Source of the DNA: Bacteroidales bacterium
GTDB taxonomy: Bacteria > Bacteroidota > Bacteroidia > Bacteroidales > WCHB1-69
DNA: 48,336 bases
NCBI GenBank assembly: GCA_031286285.1
Contig: JAITUN010000022.1
Location: forward strand, 1 to 48,336
Direction: 5' to 3'
Part shown: positions 7,323 through 15,539 of the stretch, in pieces
Layout: each line of letters opens with the position of its first letter
Position numbering within the stretch: the first letter of the stretch is position 1
Made by a program: the position numbers and the translations under genes
Notes under the pieces: generated by a model
What the model saw: the letters and a program-made list of their open reading frames with translations, nothing else
Database searches by the model: none
What the model was told of the DNA's origin: nothing

Positions 7323-7331
7323 TAAAAAAAT

Positions 7332-8120
7332 ATGAACACATTTATTAAGCATCAGTTTTTTTTCATCTCTTTTGTTTCTTTTCTCCTTTATTCTTTCTCC
7401 TTACAAGCCAACTCCATGCAAGACAGCGTGTTAATTTATATGCAACAAGCCAACTCTGCGTATCAAGACAACGAATTTGAATCTGCCATCGGACTATACA
7501 CAAAAGTAGTTGATATGCAATATGAAAGCGCTGTTCTCTATTATAATCTTGGCAATGCCTGGTATAAAAAAGGAGACAATGCAAGGGCGCTCCTTTGGCT
7601 TGAAAGAGCATATAGATTGTCCCCAAACAATGAAGATATTAACCACAATATCAGTTTTATTCAACAAAAACTGATTGACAGAATTGAAGTTTTACCTGAA
7701 CTTTTTATTGTAAAATGGTGGAACAGTTGTTCAAAACTTTTTACAGCTAACCAATGGGCAATTGGAAGTATAATTGGTTGCGCCATTTTTGTCCTCTGCT
7801 TACTTTTTATTTTGTTAATCCGCATTCCTTGGATTCGTTCAATATCAATTTTTATTGCTGTTCTTGCTTTTGTTTTTACTATCTTCTCAATAATTTTTTC
7901 AACAAAAGAAACGGCTCGCTATATTCAATATCCTGAAGGAATTATAATGGGATACGTAGTAAACGTAAAGAGTACTCCTACCGAAAAAGGCTCCGACTTA
8001 TTTGTTGTCCATTCCGGTCTGAAAGTTGGCATTACAGACCGGTTGAACGAGTGGGTGGAGATAAGGCTACCAAACGGAGAGAAAGGGTGGATATTAGAGA
8101 GTGTGGTTGAGGAGATTTAA
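7332..8120 (+). CDS. BatE-like TPR and SH3 membrane protein
   Basis: This 262-residue protein has the layout of BatE from Bacteroidota aerotolerance (bat) operons. It has a signal peptide (about 1-26), two or three TPR units (about 35-110, including AVLYYNLGNAWYKKGDNARA), two transmembrane helices (about 142-190) and a C-terminal bacterial SH3-like domain (about 200-260, ending GEKGWILESVVEE). Bat proteins are thought to form an envelope-associated complex with MoxR ATPases, with a role in stress tolerance; the mechanism is unclear. It sits alone, 22 kb from the other bat genes. Its 3' end overlaps the convergent phosphoesterase gene by 27 bases. Confidence 0.82.
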   Translation: MNTFIKHQFFFISFVSFLLYSFSLQANSMQDSVLIYMQQANSAYQDNEFESAIGLYTKVVDMQYESAVLYYNLGNAWYKKGDNARALLWLERAYRLSPNNEDINHNISFIQQKLIDRIEVLPELFIVKWWNSCSKLFTANQWAIGSIIGCAIFVLCLLFILLIRIPWIRSISIFIAVLAFVFTIFSIIFSTKETARYIQYPEGIIMGYVVNVKSTPTEKGSDLFVVHSGLKVGITDRLNEWVEIRLPNGEKGWILESVVEEI

Positions 8121-9434
8121 TTTTATGTTTATTACTGTTATCTCCGGTTTCATACCTACCCTTGCAGGGAATCCCACCGAACCTAATCCCACATTCACAT
8201 AAAGGAATTTGTCCTTTTTTTCGTAAAGCCCACCCCACTGTTTGTAAAGCAGTGAAGCAGGAGAAAATTTGAACTCATTTGAGTAATATCCCAACTGCAT
8301 ACCGTGCGTGTGCCCACTCAGGGTTAGGCTTGCCGGATAGTTGTTGCTAATAACATCATCCCAAGCCTGGGGGTCATGACTGAGCAAAATAATATAATCA
8401 TTCGAGTCTACATTTTGAAATGTTCTTACCAAATCTCCTTCACTGAAAAACATTTTCTTCGGAGAGTAAAATTCCACTCCGGCAATGGTAATTCCCATCT
8501 GAGCAGAATCACTATACAGTTTAACTGACTCATTGTTTAAAACTCTCCATCCCAATGAGGTTTGGTAATTGATTAATTTTTGAATATCCATTTTTCGCTC
8601 AACATCTGTTTTAAAACGAGCATATCTACCATAATCATGGTTACCCAAAACAGAAAATATTCCGTATCGCGACTTTAATTGTGATAAAATCGGAATATAT
8701 TCAATAACCTCTTCTGAACTAAATTGCACTAAATCTCCAGTAATAAAAACGAAGTCAGGTAGCTGGGCATTCACTAATTGCACCGCTTTTTCAATAGCAA
8801 TAGGATTTCGCCAGGAAGCAAGGTGTAAATCTGAAATAAGAACAAGTTTAAATTCTCTGAATAATACATCTTTCCCTTTTGAGGCATCGATTTCCATTTC
8901 TCTTATCTGAAAATCATCTGCCTCCCAAAATGTGCCATAAATCATTAATATTAAAGCTACTACATAAAAACCTGCAGAGAAACGTAACAAAATTCTTTTC
9001 CCTCTTTTTACATTGAAGATTTTTTTAGCAAACAATGCAATCAAATCATAGACGAGTATGAACGTAAATATCAAGAATTTAATTAAATATTGAATAATAC
9101 AAAACCCTACTACGGTCAAATAAAGAGTTTTATTTAATTGATGCATTCCTTTTACCCCCAATATTCCCATTGTAATTACTATTACGCAAGCGGGAAGCCA
9201 ATAGCAAACTACCAAGATAATAAAGGAAATTTTCTTTTTCCATGTATTTTTAAACGAATTAAGAAGGGTTATCCATAAATAGATCTCACCAAACATCCAA
9301 ATTGCAAATATGAAGATGCGCATTTTTACTGCGGGAACATGATAAGCAAGAATTACATATAAAATACTAAGTAATAAAATACCACTAAGTATGTAATAAA
9401 GCAACGACCTATTTTTTACAAAAGTAAATCTCAT
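8094..9434 (-). CDS. Membrane-anchored metallophosphoesterase, YaeI-like
   Basis: This protein has about five N-terminal transmembrane helices (first 180 residues) followed by a calcineurin-like phosphoesterase domain. The metal-binding motifs appear in order: DLHL, GDLV, GNHD, LLSHDP and GHTHG. The C-terminus has the usual VNVGLGSVGFPARVG run. Relatives of this architecture act on the cell surface; YaeI-type enzymes are UDP-2,3-diacylglucosamine hydrolase relatives, but the substrate is not known. The frame is open from 9524, but ATG 9434 gives a normal membrane-protein start (446 residues) and a modest 26-base overlap with the exporter gene. Translational coupling to the exporter is likely. 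Confidence 0.85.
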   Translation of the reverse strand: MRFTFVKNRSLLYYILSGILLLSILYVILAYHVPAVKMRIFIFAIWMFGEIYLWITLLNSFKNTWKKKISFIILVVCYWLPACVIVITMGILGVKGMHQLNKTLYLTVVGFCIIQYLIKFLIFTFILVYDLIALFAKKIFNVKRGKRILLRFSAGFYVVALILMIYGTFWEADDFQIREMEIDASKGKDVLFREFKLVLISDLHLASWRNPIAIEKAVQLVNAQLPDFVFITGDLVQFSSEEVIEYIPILSQLKSRYGIFSVLGNHDYGRYARFKTDVERKMDIQKLINYQTSLGWRVLNNESVKLYSDSAQMGITIAGVEFYSPKKMFFSEGDLVRTFQNVDSNDYIILLSHDPQAWDDVISNNYPASLTLSGHTHGMQLGYYSNEFKFSPASLLYKQWGGLYEKKDKFLYVNVGLGSVGFPARVGMKPEITVINIKLNLLNHTL

Positions 9435-11187
9435 GGATTTTCCCATCCTTAATAGTAATAATCTTGTCCATATTTCGTAAAGTCTCTTCTCTGTGTGCAA
9501 TAAGAATGACCGTATTTTTTGCAAATATCTCGTTTATAGAATTTTGAATAGCTAATTCCGAATCATAATCCAAAGCAGAGGTTGCTTCATCGAAAATAAT
9601 GATCTCCGGTTTTTTCAGTAAGGCTCTGGCAATACTAATTCGTTGGCGCTGCCCTCCGGATAAAGTCATTCCTCTATCTCCGATAACAGTATCGTATCCT
9701 TTTTCCATTTCCATAATAAAGTCGTGAGCATAAGCTGCTTTTGCTGCATTTTCAACTTCGTCACGAGTAGCGGAACGGCCAAAAGTGATATTGTTTAGTA
9801 CAGTGTCGTGAAAAAGAATAACATCCTGACTAACAATGCCAAACAATCCACGCAAGTCTTTTATTTTGTACTCTTTGATATTTTTCCCATCTAAAAGGAT
9901 CTCTCCAAAAGAGATATCATAGAACCGAGATAACAGATCCACAATGGTTGATTTTCCAGCTCCTGAAGCACCTGCCAATGCTACTTTTTCTCCTTTCTTG
10001 ACCTCGAATGTAATATCTTGCAAGATGATACATTCTTCTTTTTTTTCTACATCATTATAAGAAAAAAAAACTTGATTAAAAGTGATTTGATTAACTAAAG
10101 TTGTAACAGATTCAGCATTTTCTTTTTCAGAAATTTTTTCATCTGCTTCTAAAACTTGAAGAATGCGCTGTATAGATGGAATCCCTTTTTTTAAGGTGTA
10201 ATACATTGTAGACAAATGACTTGCAGGAGGAATAATTCGAGAGAACAATAAGATAAAAAAAACCAAAACCTCTCCCGACAAGTTGTTATTTTTAAAAACA
10301 TAGATTCCTCCAACTAACAAAACGATCGCCAATGTAACAATACATAATAATTCAACTAAAGGCGGTCCGAGTTCATTTACCCTAAATATTTTTTTATTCA
10401 TTTTAAAATGTTCATCAGTATCTTCTTGAAATTTTTTATTGGCGTGGTCAATAGCATTATAAGCTTTAATAATGCGAAGTCCTCCAATGGTTTCATCAAA
10501 AATAGCACTTACGGAAGCCAAAATTTGTTGTAATTTTCCGGAACTCTTTTGAATTGAAGATCCGATTCGTGAAATAAAGAAACTGGCAATCGGGAAAATA
10601 ATCAAAGTAAAAATAGTTAGTACAAAACTTACCTTAAACAACATCACTAAGAAGATAATAATCATAATCGGCTCTCTGCAAATCACAATAATAGAATTTA
10701 TTACAGACCATTCAATTTCTTGAACATCGGTGCCGAAGCGATTAAGAAGATCTCCTTTCTTTATTCTTGAGAAAAAAGATAAAGGTAAATTTACGAGTTT
10801 ACTATATAATTCTTTACGTATCTGATACACCATTCCCGCGCGAATGGGCGCCGAAAAGAATTGCGCCATATATCTGAAAAAATCACTTAAAAAAGTTAAT
10901 ACTATCATAGCAATAGCAATCATAATCAACGCAAAGAGAACCCCATATTGATTAATAAAATGTCCTAAATAGAAATTGAAAGTATCATTAATAGCGCTTA
11001 CAGATAAGGAAAACTCCGGCTTGGTAATAATTGGCGCTACCTGTTGAAATAATACCCTTAGAAAAGGAATAATTAATGCTATAGAAAAAACGGAAAAAAA
11101 GGAAAGAAAAATATTTGCTAAAAACATTAACAAAATATTGCCTTTATAACGGAGCGCGTATTTAATAACCTGCAGGTAGTTCTTCAA
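9409..11187 (-). CDS. ABC exporter, MsbA-like half transporter
   Basis: This 592-residue protein is a fused type IV ABC exporter subunit: six transmembrane helices (about 1-330), then a nucleotide-binding domain. Visible motifs are Walker A GASGAGKST, the Q-loop region VSQDVILFHDT, signature LSGGQRQRISIARAL and Walker B IIIFDEATSALD, then the switch His (LIAHREET). It should work as a homodimer in the inner membrane. MsbA-type members flip lipid A core or other lipids; the substrate cannot be read from sequence. The downstream phosphoesterase overlaps it, and meaB lies 37 bases upstream. Confidence 0.92.
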   Translation of the reverse strand: MKNYLQVIKYALRYKGNILLMFLANIFLSFFSVFSIALIIPFLRVLFQQVAPIITKPEFSLSVSAINDTFNFYLGHFINQYGVLFALIMIAIAMIVLTFLSDFFRYMAQFFSAPIRAGMVYQIRKELYSKLVNLPLSFFSRIKKGDLLNRFGTDVQEIEWSVINSIIVICREPIMIIIFLVMLFKVSFVLTIFTLIIFPIASFFISRIGSSIQKSSGKLQQILASVSAIFDETIGGLRIIKAYNAIDHANKKFQEDTDEHFKMNKKIFRVNELGPPLVELLCIVTLAIVLLVGGIYVFKNNNLSGEVLVFFILLFSRIIPPASHLSTMYYTLKKGIPSIQRILQVLEADEKISEKENAESVTTLVNQITFNQVFFSYNDVEKKEECIILQDITFEVKKGEKVALAGASGAGKSTIVDLLSRFYDISFGEILLDGKNIKEYKIKDLRGLFGIVSQDVILFHDTVLNNITFGRSATRDEVENAAKAAYAHDFIMEMEKGYDTVIGDRGMTLSGGQRQRISIARALLKKPEIIIFDEATSALDYDSELAIQNSINEIFAKNTVILIAHREETLRNMDKIITIKDGKIHEIYFCKK

Positions 11188-11224
11188 GAGTTTAAAATTT
11201 AAGGATTAAAGATTTTACCAAACA

Positions 11225-12292
11225 TTATTTTTTTAGATATTTATGAACTAATTTTGTACCTGCTTGGTAAGGCGATAGATTTCCTATTTTTATTTCAGGA
11301 ATCATTTCATTAATATTATTTTCTATTAAAGAATTTGAATAGAAGTGTTCTTTTAACAAATCATTCATCCAATCGAAAAAAGTTTTCACCGATTGTTCGG
11401 TTCTATGTTTAACAAAAAAACCATTGGTTTTTGTTTGATTTTCAAACTCTTCAATAATTTTCCAAATATTAGAGATTGTCTCATTAATAAAAACAGAGCA
11501 GGTATCTACTGGGGGTATCCATCCATTTTCATTTTTAGGAAACAATTGCAAAGCAGATTTATAAAGCGCTTTAGCTGCAATTGCTTTTGCCACATTGTCT
11601 CCATCTGCTTTAGTAATGACTAATGCATCTGCCATTTCCATTATTCCTCGTTTAATTCCTTGTAGCTCGTCGCCGGCTCCTGAAAGCATGAGAAGCAGGA
11701 AGAAATCCACCATAGATTTTACAACGGTTTCTGATTGTCCAACGCCAACGGTTTCAATAATAATGACATCAAATCCTGCGGCTTCGCAAAGGATTATTGT
11801 TTCTCGGGTTTTTCGGGCTACACCTCCTAAGGTTAATCCGGAAGGAGATGGGCGAATAAATGCCTTAGGGTCAATTGAGAGTTCTTCCATTCGCGTTTTA
11901 TCTCCCAAAATACTTCCTTTTGAGCGTTCGCTACTTGGGTCCACTGCCAATACGGCAATTTTTTTTCCAATTGAAGTCAGATATTTTCCAAAAGCCTCAA
12001 TAAAAGTACTTTTTCCAACTCCCGGAACCCCGGTAATACCTATCCTGATGGAGTTTCCTGAGTAGGGTAAACATCTCTCAATAATACTATTGGCTAATTC
12101 AATATCTTGTTTTGCAGTACTTTCAATTATTGTAATAGCTTGGCTTAAAATTACCCGATCTCCTTTCAGTATTCCTTCAAAGGCTGCATCTGCAGAGAAT
12201 CTTTTTTTTCTTTTATACTGAAAGTAAGGGGATACTTGCTCCGGTTGCGGAATTCCTTCTTGAACATGAAGCGCAGAATCTTTATTATTCAT
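11225..12292 (-). CDS. meaB: MeaB/ArgK-type G3E GTPase
   Basis: This is a P-loop GTPase chaperone that loads and protects adenosylcobalamin in methylmalonyl-CoA mutase. The 355 residues show Walker A GVPGVGKST, the family stretch AVDPSSERSKGSILGDKTRM, the ETVGVGQSE switch and TKADGDN for base recognition. In most genomes meaB follows the mutase genes. Here it lies 14 bases after gcvT and no mutase gene is in the window. The N-terminal 30 residues, including the stretch YFQYKRKKRF, are typical of Bacteroidota members. Confidence 0.93.
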   Translation of the reverse strand: MNNKDSALHVQEGIPQPEQVSPYFQYKRKKRFSADAAFEGILKGDRVILSQAITIIESTAKQDIELANSIIERCLPYSGNSIRIGITGVPGVGKSTFIEAFGKYLTSIGKKIAVLAVDPSSERSKGSILGDKTRMEELSIDPKAFIRPSPSGLTLGGVARKTRETIILCEAAGFDVIIIETVGVGQSETVVKSMVDFFLLLMLSGAGDELQGIKRGIMEMADALVITKADGDNVAKAIAAKALYKSALQLFPKNENGWIPPVDTCSVFINETISNIWKIIEEFENQTKTNGFFVKHRTEQSVKTFFDWMNDLLKEHFYSNSLIENNINEMIPEIKIGNLSPYQAGTKLVHKYLKK

Positions 12293-12306
12293 TATCTTAC
12301 AGATTT

Positions 12307-13398
12307 CTATCCTTTATAAAATGGCATTTTAACGACCACCGCTTTCAACAATTTATCTCTAACTTTAATATATATTTCCGTATCAATTTTGCCAAATTCT
12401 GTTTTAATCCAGGCAGTTCCTATGGCTTTGTTAATGGAAGGTCCTTGCGTTCCCGAGCGGACAGAGCCGATGAGGTTGCCATCCGCATCACACACTTCAT
12501 AATCTTGACGCGGAATACCACGATCAATCATTTCAAATCCAATCAATTTTCGTTTCAAGCCTTCTGCTTTCATTTGCAACATTCTATCTTTATCAATAAA
12601 ATCTTTATGGTCAACAAATTTAGTGATCCATCCAAGACCGGCTTCAATGGGAGTGATGGTATCGTCAATTTCGTGTCCATAGAGGCAGAATCCCATTTCT
12701 AGGCGTAGTGTATCTCTTGCAGCCAATCCAATGGGTTTAATATCAAACTCTTTTCCAGCATCAAAGATGGCGTTCCAAATTTTTTCGGCATCAGCATTTT
12801 TCATATAGATTTCACAGCCACCTGCGCCGGTGTAGCCTGTTGTAGAGAAAATTATATTAGAAACGCCTGCAAAAGTCAGTGTTTTTATGGTATAGTATTC
12901 CATATCTTCTACAGGAGTATCTGTAAGTTTTTGCATCGCTTTCAAAGCAAGCGGACCTTGCACCGCTAATTGTGAAATTTCATCTGAAATATTTTCTATT
13001 TCTGCGCCGAACTTTTTGTTATGCTCCACTATCCATGCCCAATCCTTTTCAATATTGGCAGCATTAGGCACCAACAGAAAATCATTTTCAGCCATACAAT
13101 ACACCAACAGGTCGTCAACAATGCCTCCTTTTCCATTTGGGAAACAGGAGTATTGCACTTTTCCCGGATGCAGCATAGAAACATCGTTAGAAGTAATAAA
13201 TTGCAATAGCGGCAATGCCTGAGGTCCTTTAACTGTAAACTCTCCCATGTGGGAAACGTCGAAAACACCAACCTTGCTACGCACATGTTGATGTTCAACT
13301 ACTAATCCTTCATACTGAATAGGCAGACAAAAACCGGCAAACTCAACCATTTTCGCGCCCTTTTCTTCGTGTAACTTTTTAAATTTGGTCTCTTTCAT
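12307..13398 (-). CDS. gcvT: Aminomethyltransferase, glycine cleavage T-protein
   Basis: This is T-protein of the glycine cleavage system. It transfers the aminomethyl carbon from lipoyl H-protein to tetrahydrofolate, releasing ammonia. The 363 residues are full length. Conserved features include VFDVSHMGEF near residue 45, the GYTGAGGCEIY stretch near residue 190 and the RDTLRLEMGFCLYGHEIDD region near residue 230. No other gcv gene (H or P) is nearby. A -7-like TTATTTTGC lies about 38 bases upstream. No glycine riboswitch was recognised in the short leader. Confidence 0.97.
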   Translation of the reverse strand: MKETKFKKLHEEKGAKMVEFAGFCLPIQYEGLVVEHQHVRSKVGVFDVSHMGEFTVKGPQALPLLQFITSNDVSMLHPGKVQYSCFPNGKGGIVDDLLVYCMAENDFLLVPNAANIEKDWAWIVEHNKKFGAEIENISDEISQLAVQGPLALKAMQKLTDTPVEDMEYYTIKTLTFAGVSNIIFSTTGYTGAGGCEIYMKNADAEKIWNAIFDAGKEFDIKPIGLAARDTLRLEMGFCLYGHEIDDTITPIEAGLGWITKFVDHKDFIDKDRMLQMKAEGLKRKLIGFEMIDRGIPRQDYEVCDADGNLIGSVRSGTQGPSINKAIGTAWIKTEFGKIDTEIYIKVRDKLLKAVVVKMPFYKG

Positions 13399-13435
13399 TA
13401 CATTAGATAATAATTAATTCTTTATTTTTTGGAAT

Positions 13436-13444
13436 GCAAAATAA
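13436..13444 (-). promoter_or_regulatory. -7 box for gcvT
   Basis: TTATTTTGC on the minus strand is one base short of TAnnTTTGC, about 38 bases upstream of the gcvT ATG. It probably drives the gcvT-meaB-exporter-phosphoesterase run. Confidence 0.4.
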
Positions 13445-13531
13445 CATGTTTTTTTGAAAACTAAATAAACTATATTATTAACCCTTTTCATAACATTTTT
13501 CCTAAAAAACCAAAAAAAATAAATTTTATCA

Positions 13532-13540
13532 TACTTTTGC
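13532..13540 (+). promoter_or_regulatory. -7 box for the HlyD-type gene
   Basis: TACTTTTGC followed by ACCCGAC is a good match to the Bacteroidota promoter consensus. It leaves a leader of about 57 bases before ATG 13604. Confidence 0.65.
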
Positions 13541-13603
13541 ACCCGACTTATTAAAAAAATAGACATACCGAATACCTCTATCACTTTAATTTATAATCAT
13601 ACA

Positions 13604-14503
13604 ATGAATAAACGAACACTCTTGTTTTTAGCCATAACGATTTTATTATTATTAAGTTGCAAAAACAACAAAAGAGAAACAGACGCATACGGCGTATTTG
13701 GTGCAACTGAAATTACCGTTTCTTCGGAAAGCAATGGCAAAATGCTTCGATTTGACGTGGAAGAAGGCAAAACTTATCGACAGGGAGAAGAGGTTGGTTG
13801 TACTGATACCGTACAAATTTACTTACAAATTAGACAATTAGAAGCATCAATAGGGGCAGCAATGGCAAAAAGGCCTGACCTACCCTCACAAGTGCGCACT
13901 CTCTACAATAAATTGGAAACCTTAAATAAAGAGAAAAACAGAATTGCTAATTTAGTTGCCGCTAACGCAGCGTCAAGTAAACAATTAGACGATATTAATG
14001 CAGAAATTGATATGACAAATAGTGAAATTGCTAGAATTGAGTCTAATCTTTCAATAACAAACAAATCTATTTTGGAGGAAGTGGAGGCCATGAGATTCCA
14101 AAGAATGCAATTACAGGACGCTTTAACAAAATGTCATATCATTTCTCCAATTACCGGCATAGTTCTTAAAAAATATATTGAGCCTAATGAATTAGCTTTT
14201 CAGGGGAAGCCACTATTCAAAATTGCCGACCTTACAAATATGTTCATTAATGTTTACATCACTGAAGATATGCTTTCTAGAGTTTTTCTCGGACAACAGG
14301 CTGAAATACACATTGATATGCCTTATGATAAGGAAAAAATTATTGATGGTGTAGTTTCATGGATCTCTGCAAAAGCAGAATTTACTCCTAAGATGATTCA
14401 AACAAAAAATGAACGTGTTAACTTAGTTTATGCTGTTAAAGTGTCTTTTGAAAACGACGGGTCAGCAAAAATTGGGATGCCGGGGGATGTGAAGTTTAAG
14501 TAG
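13604..14503 (+). CDS. HlyD/YbhG-family periplasmic adaptor lipoprotein
   Basis: This 299-residue protein is a membrane fusion adaptor that would bridge an inner-membrane ABC transporter to an outer-membrane channel. It begins with a lipoprotein signal ending in LLSC (Cys about residue 20). A biotinyl-lipoyl-like half follows, then a long helical hairpin (about residues 70-165, many Glu, Lys and Leu). The second lipoyl half is marked by SPITGIVLKKYIEPNE, and a beta-barrel domain is at the end. The C-terminus (IGMPGDVKFK) is normal. The stop codon lies at the edge of a TAGTGGGTAGTGAG repeat. The ATPase gene follows closely, and no permease gene follows. Confidence 0.88.
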   Translation: MNKRTLLFLAITILLLLSCKNNKRETDAYGVFGATEITVSSESNGKMLRFDVEEGKTYRQGEEVGCTDTVQIYLQIRQLEASIGAAMAKRPDLPSQVRTLYNKLETLNKEKNRIANLVAANAASSKQLDDINAEIDMTNSEIARIESNLSITNKSILEEVEAMRFQRMQLQDALTKCHIISPITGIVLKKYIEPNELAFQGKPLFKIADLTNMFINVYITEDMLSRVFLGQQAEIHIDMPYDKEKIIDGVVSWISAKAEFTPKMIQTKNERVNLVYAVKVSFENDGSAKIGMPGDVKFK

Positions 14504-14534
14504 TGGGTAGTGAGTCGTGAGTAAAAAAAAAGTA

Positions 14535-15443
14535 ATGCAGGCAATTAGTATTGAAAAGGTTTCTAAAAAATTTGGTAAAGTAAATGCTTTAACTGAAATC
14601 TCTTTTGAAGTTCATAAAGGAGAAATATTCGGACTTATTGGTCCGGATGGGGCTGGCAAAACAACTCTCTTCAATATTTTGGCTACCTTACAACTGCCTA
14701 CTTCCGGAAAAGCATCATTGTTAGGTTATGACTTAATTAAGGAATACAAAAAGATAAGAAAAGTTATCGGATATTTGCCGGGAGTATTTTCATTGTATCC
14801 CGATTTAACTGCCTATGAAAACTTGCGTTTTTTTGCCACAATGTATGGTAGTAATATTCAGGAAAACATTAATTTAATCTCTCCAATTTGGGGACAACTC
14901 GAACCGTTTAGAAATCGCCATGCAGGTAGGCTTTCAGGAGGAATGAAACAAAAATTAGCGCTTTGTTGCGCTTTGATTCACAAGCCCAAAATCCTTTTCC
15001 TTGATGAACCAACTACCGGTGTAGATCCAGTCTCTCGTAGAGAATTTTGGAATTTGCTTAATGAAATAAAAGTACAAGAAATAGCAGTATTAGTATCCAC
15101 TCCTTACATGGACGAAGCCACCCGTTGTGATAGAATTGCTTTGATGAAAGAAGGCAAGATTATCACTATTGATTCACCAAACCAAATAATAGAAAACTAT
15201 AAACCAAAACTATTTTCTCTTAAGACAACAGCAATCTTTGATTTATTAAATTGTATGCAAAAATGCCCTATCAAATGTAATTATTACCCATACGGTGAAT
15301 CTATGCACGTTACTTTTTATAGTGAAAATTTTAACATTCAGGATTTTAAAGATTTTTTAGGAGCAAATGGGCAGGACTTTTCTGAATTAAAACAAATATT
15401 ACCTACTGTGGAAGATTGTTTTATTGAGTTGGTAATGAACTAA
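14535..15443 (+). CDS. ABC-2 type transporter ATP-binding subunit, YbhF/CcmA-like
   Basis: This 302-residue protein is the ATPase of an ABC-2 type exporter. It shows Walker A GPDGAGKTT (the Asp is typical of YbhF-type drug exporters), signature LSGGMKQKLALCCAL, Walker B ILFLDEPTTGVDP and an H-loop replaced by VSTPYMDE. An in-frame GTG at 14517 lies inside a TAGTGAG repeat, so ATG 14535 is the better start. It should pair with the HlyD adaptor 31 bases upstream. Normally a second ATPase and two permeases follow; here an unrelated BatA-domain gene follows. The system is therefore incomplete here or uses permeases encoded elsewhere. Confidence 0.9.
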   Translation: MQAISIEKVSKKFGKVNALTEISFEVHKGEIFGLIGPDGAGKTTLFNILATLQLPTSGKASLLGYDLIKEYKKIRKVIGYLPGVFSLYPDLTAYENLRFFATMYGSNIQENINLISPIWGQLEPFRNRHAGRLSGGMKQKLALCCALIHKPKILFLDEPTTGVDPVSRREFWNLLNEIKVQEIAVLVSTPYMDEATRCDRIALMKEGKIITIDSPNQIIENYKPKLFSLKTTAIFDLLNCMQKCPIKCNYYPYGESMHVTFYSENFNIQDFKDFLGANGQDFSELKQILPTVEDCFIELVMN

Positions 15444-15511
15444 TAAACTGAATTTCTTTTTGATTACTTTTTTTTGTTTTTTGATGAATTCTTACAAAAA
15501 AGAAAGATAAT

Positions 15512-15522
15512 TATATTTTCGC
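15512..15522 (+). promoter_or_regulatory. -7 box for the BatA-domain gene
   Basis: TATATTTTCGC lies 17 bases before ATG 15540. It lies inside the longer open frame that starts at 15474, which supports the later ATG. Confidence 0.55.
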
Positions 15523-15539
15523 GCCCCAATAAAAAAACT

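Noticed and set aside
13399-13440. Glycine riboswitch upstream of gcvT
   Set aside because: The leader is only about 30 bases and lacks the paired aptamer structure.
14517-14534. GTG start for the ABC ATPase
   Set aside because: It lies in a TAGTGAG repeat. The following ATG gives the normal N-terminus.
15474-15539. Earlier ATG for the BatA-domain protein
   Set aside because: The promoter box lies inside this stretch, and the BatA module normally begins at MQFSNP-like sequence.
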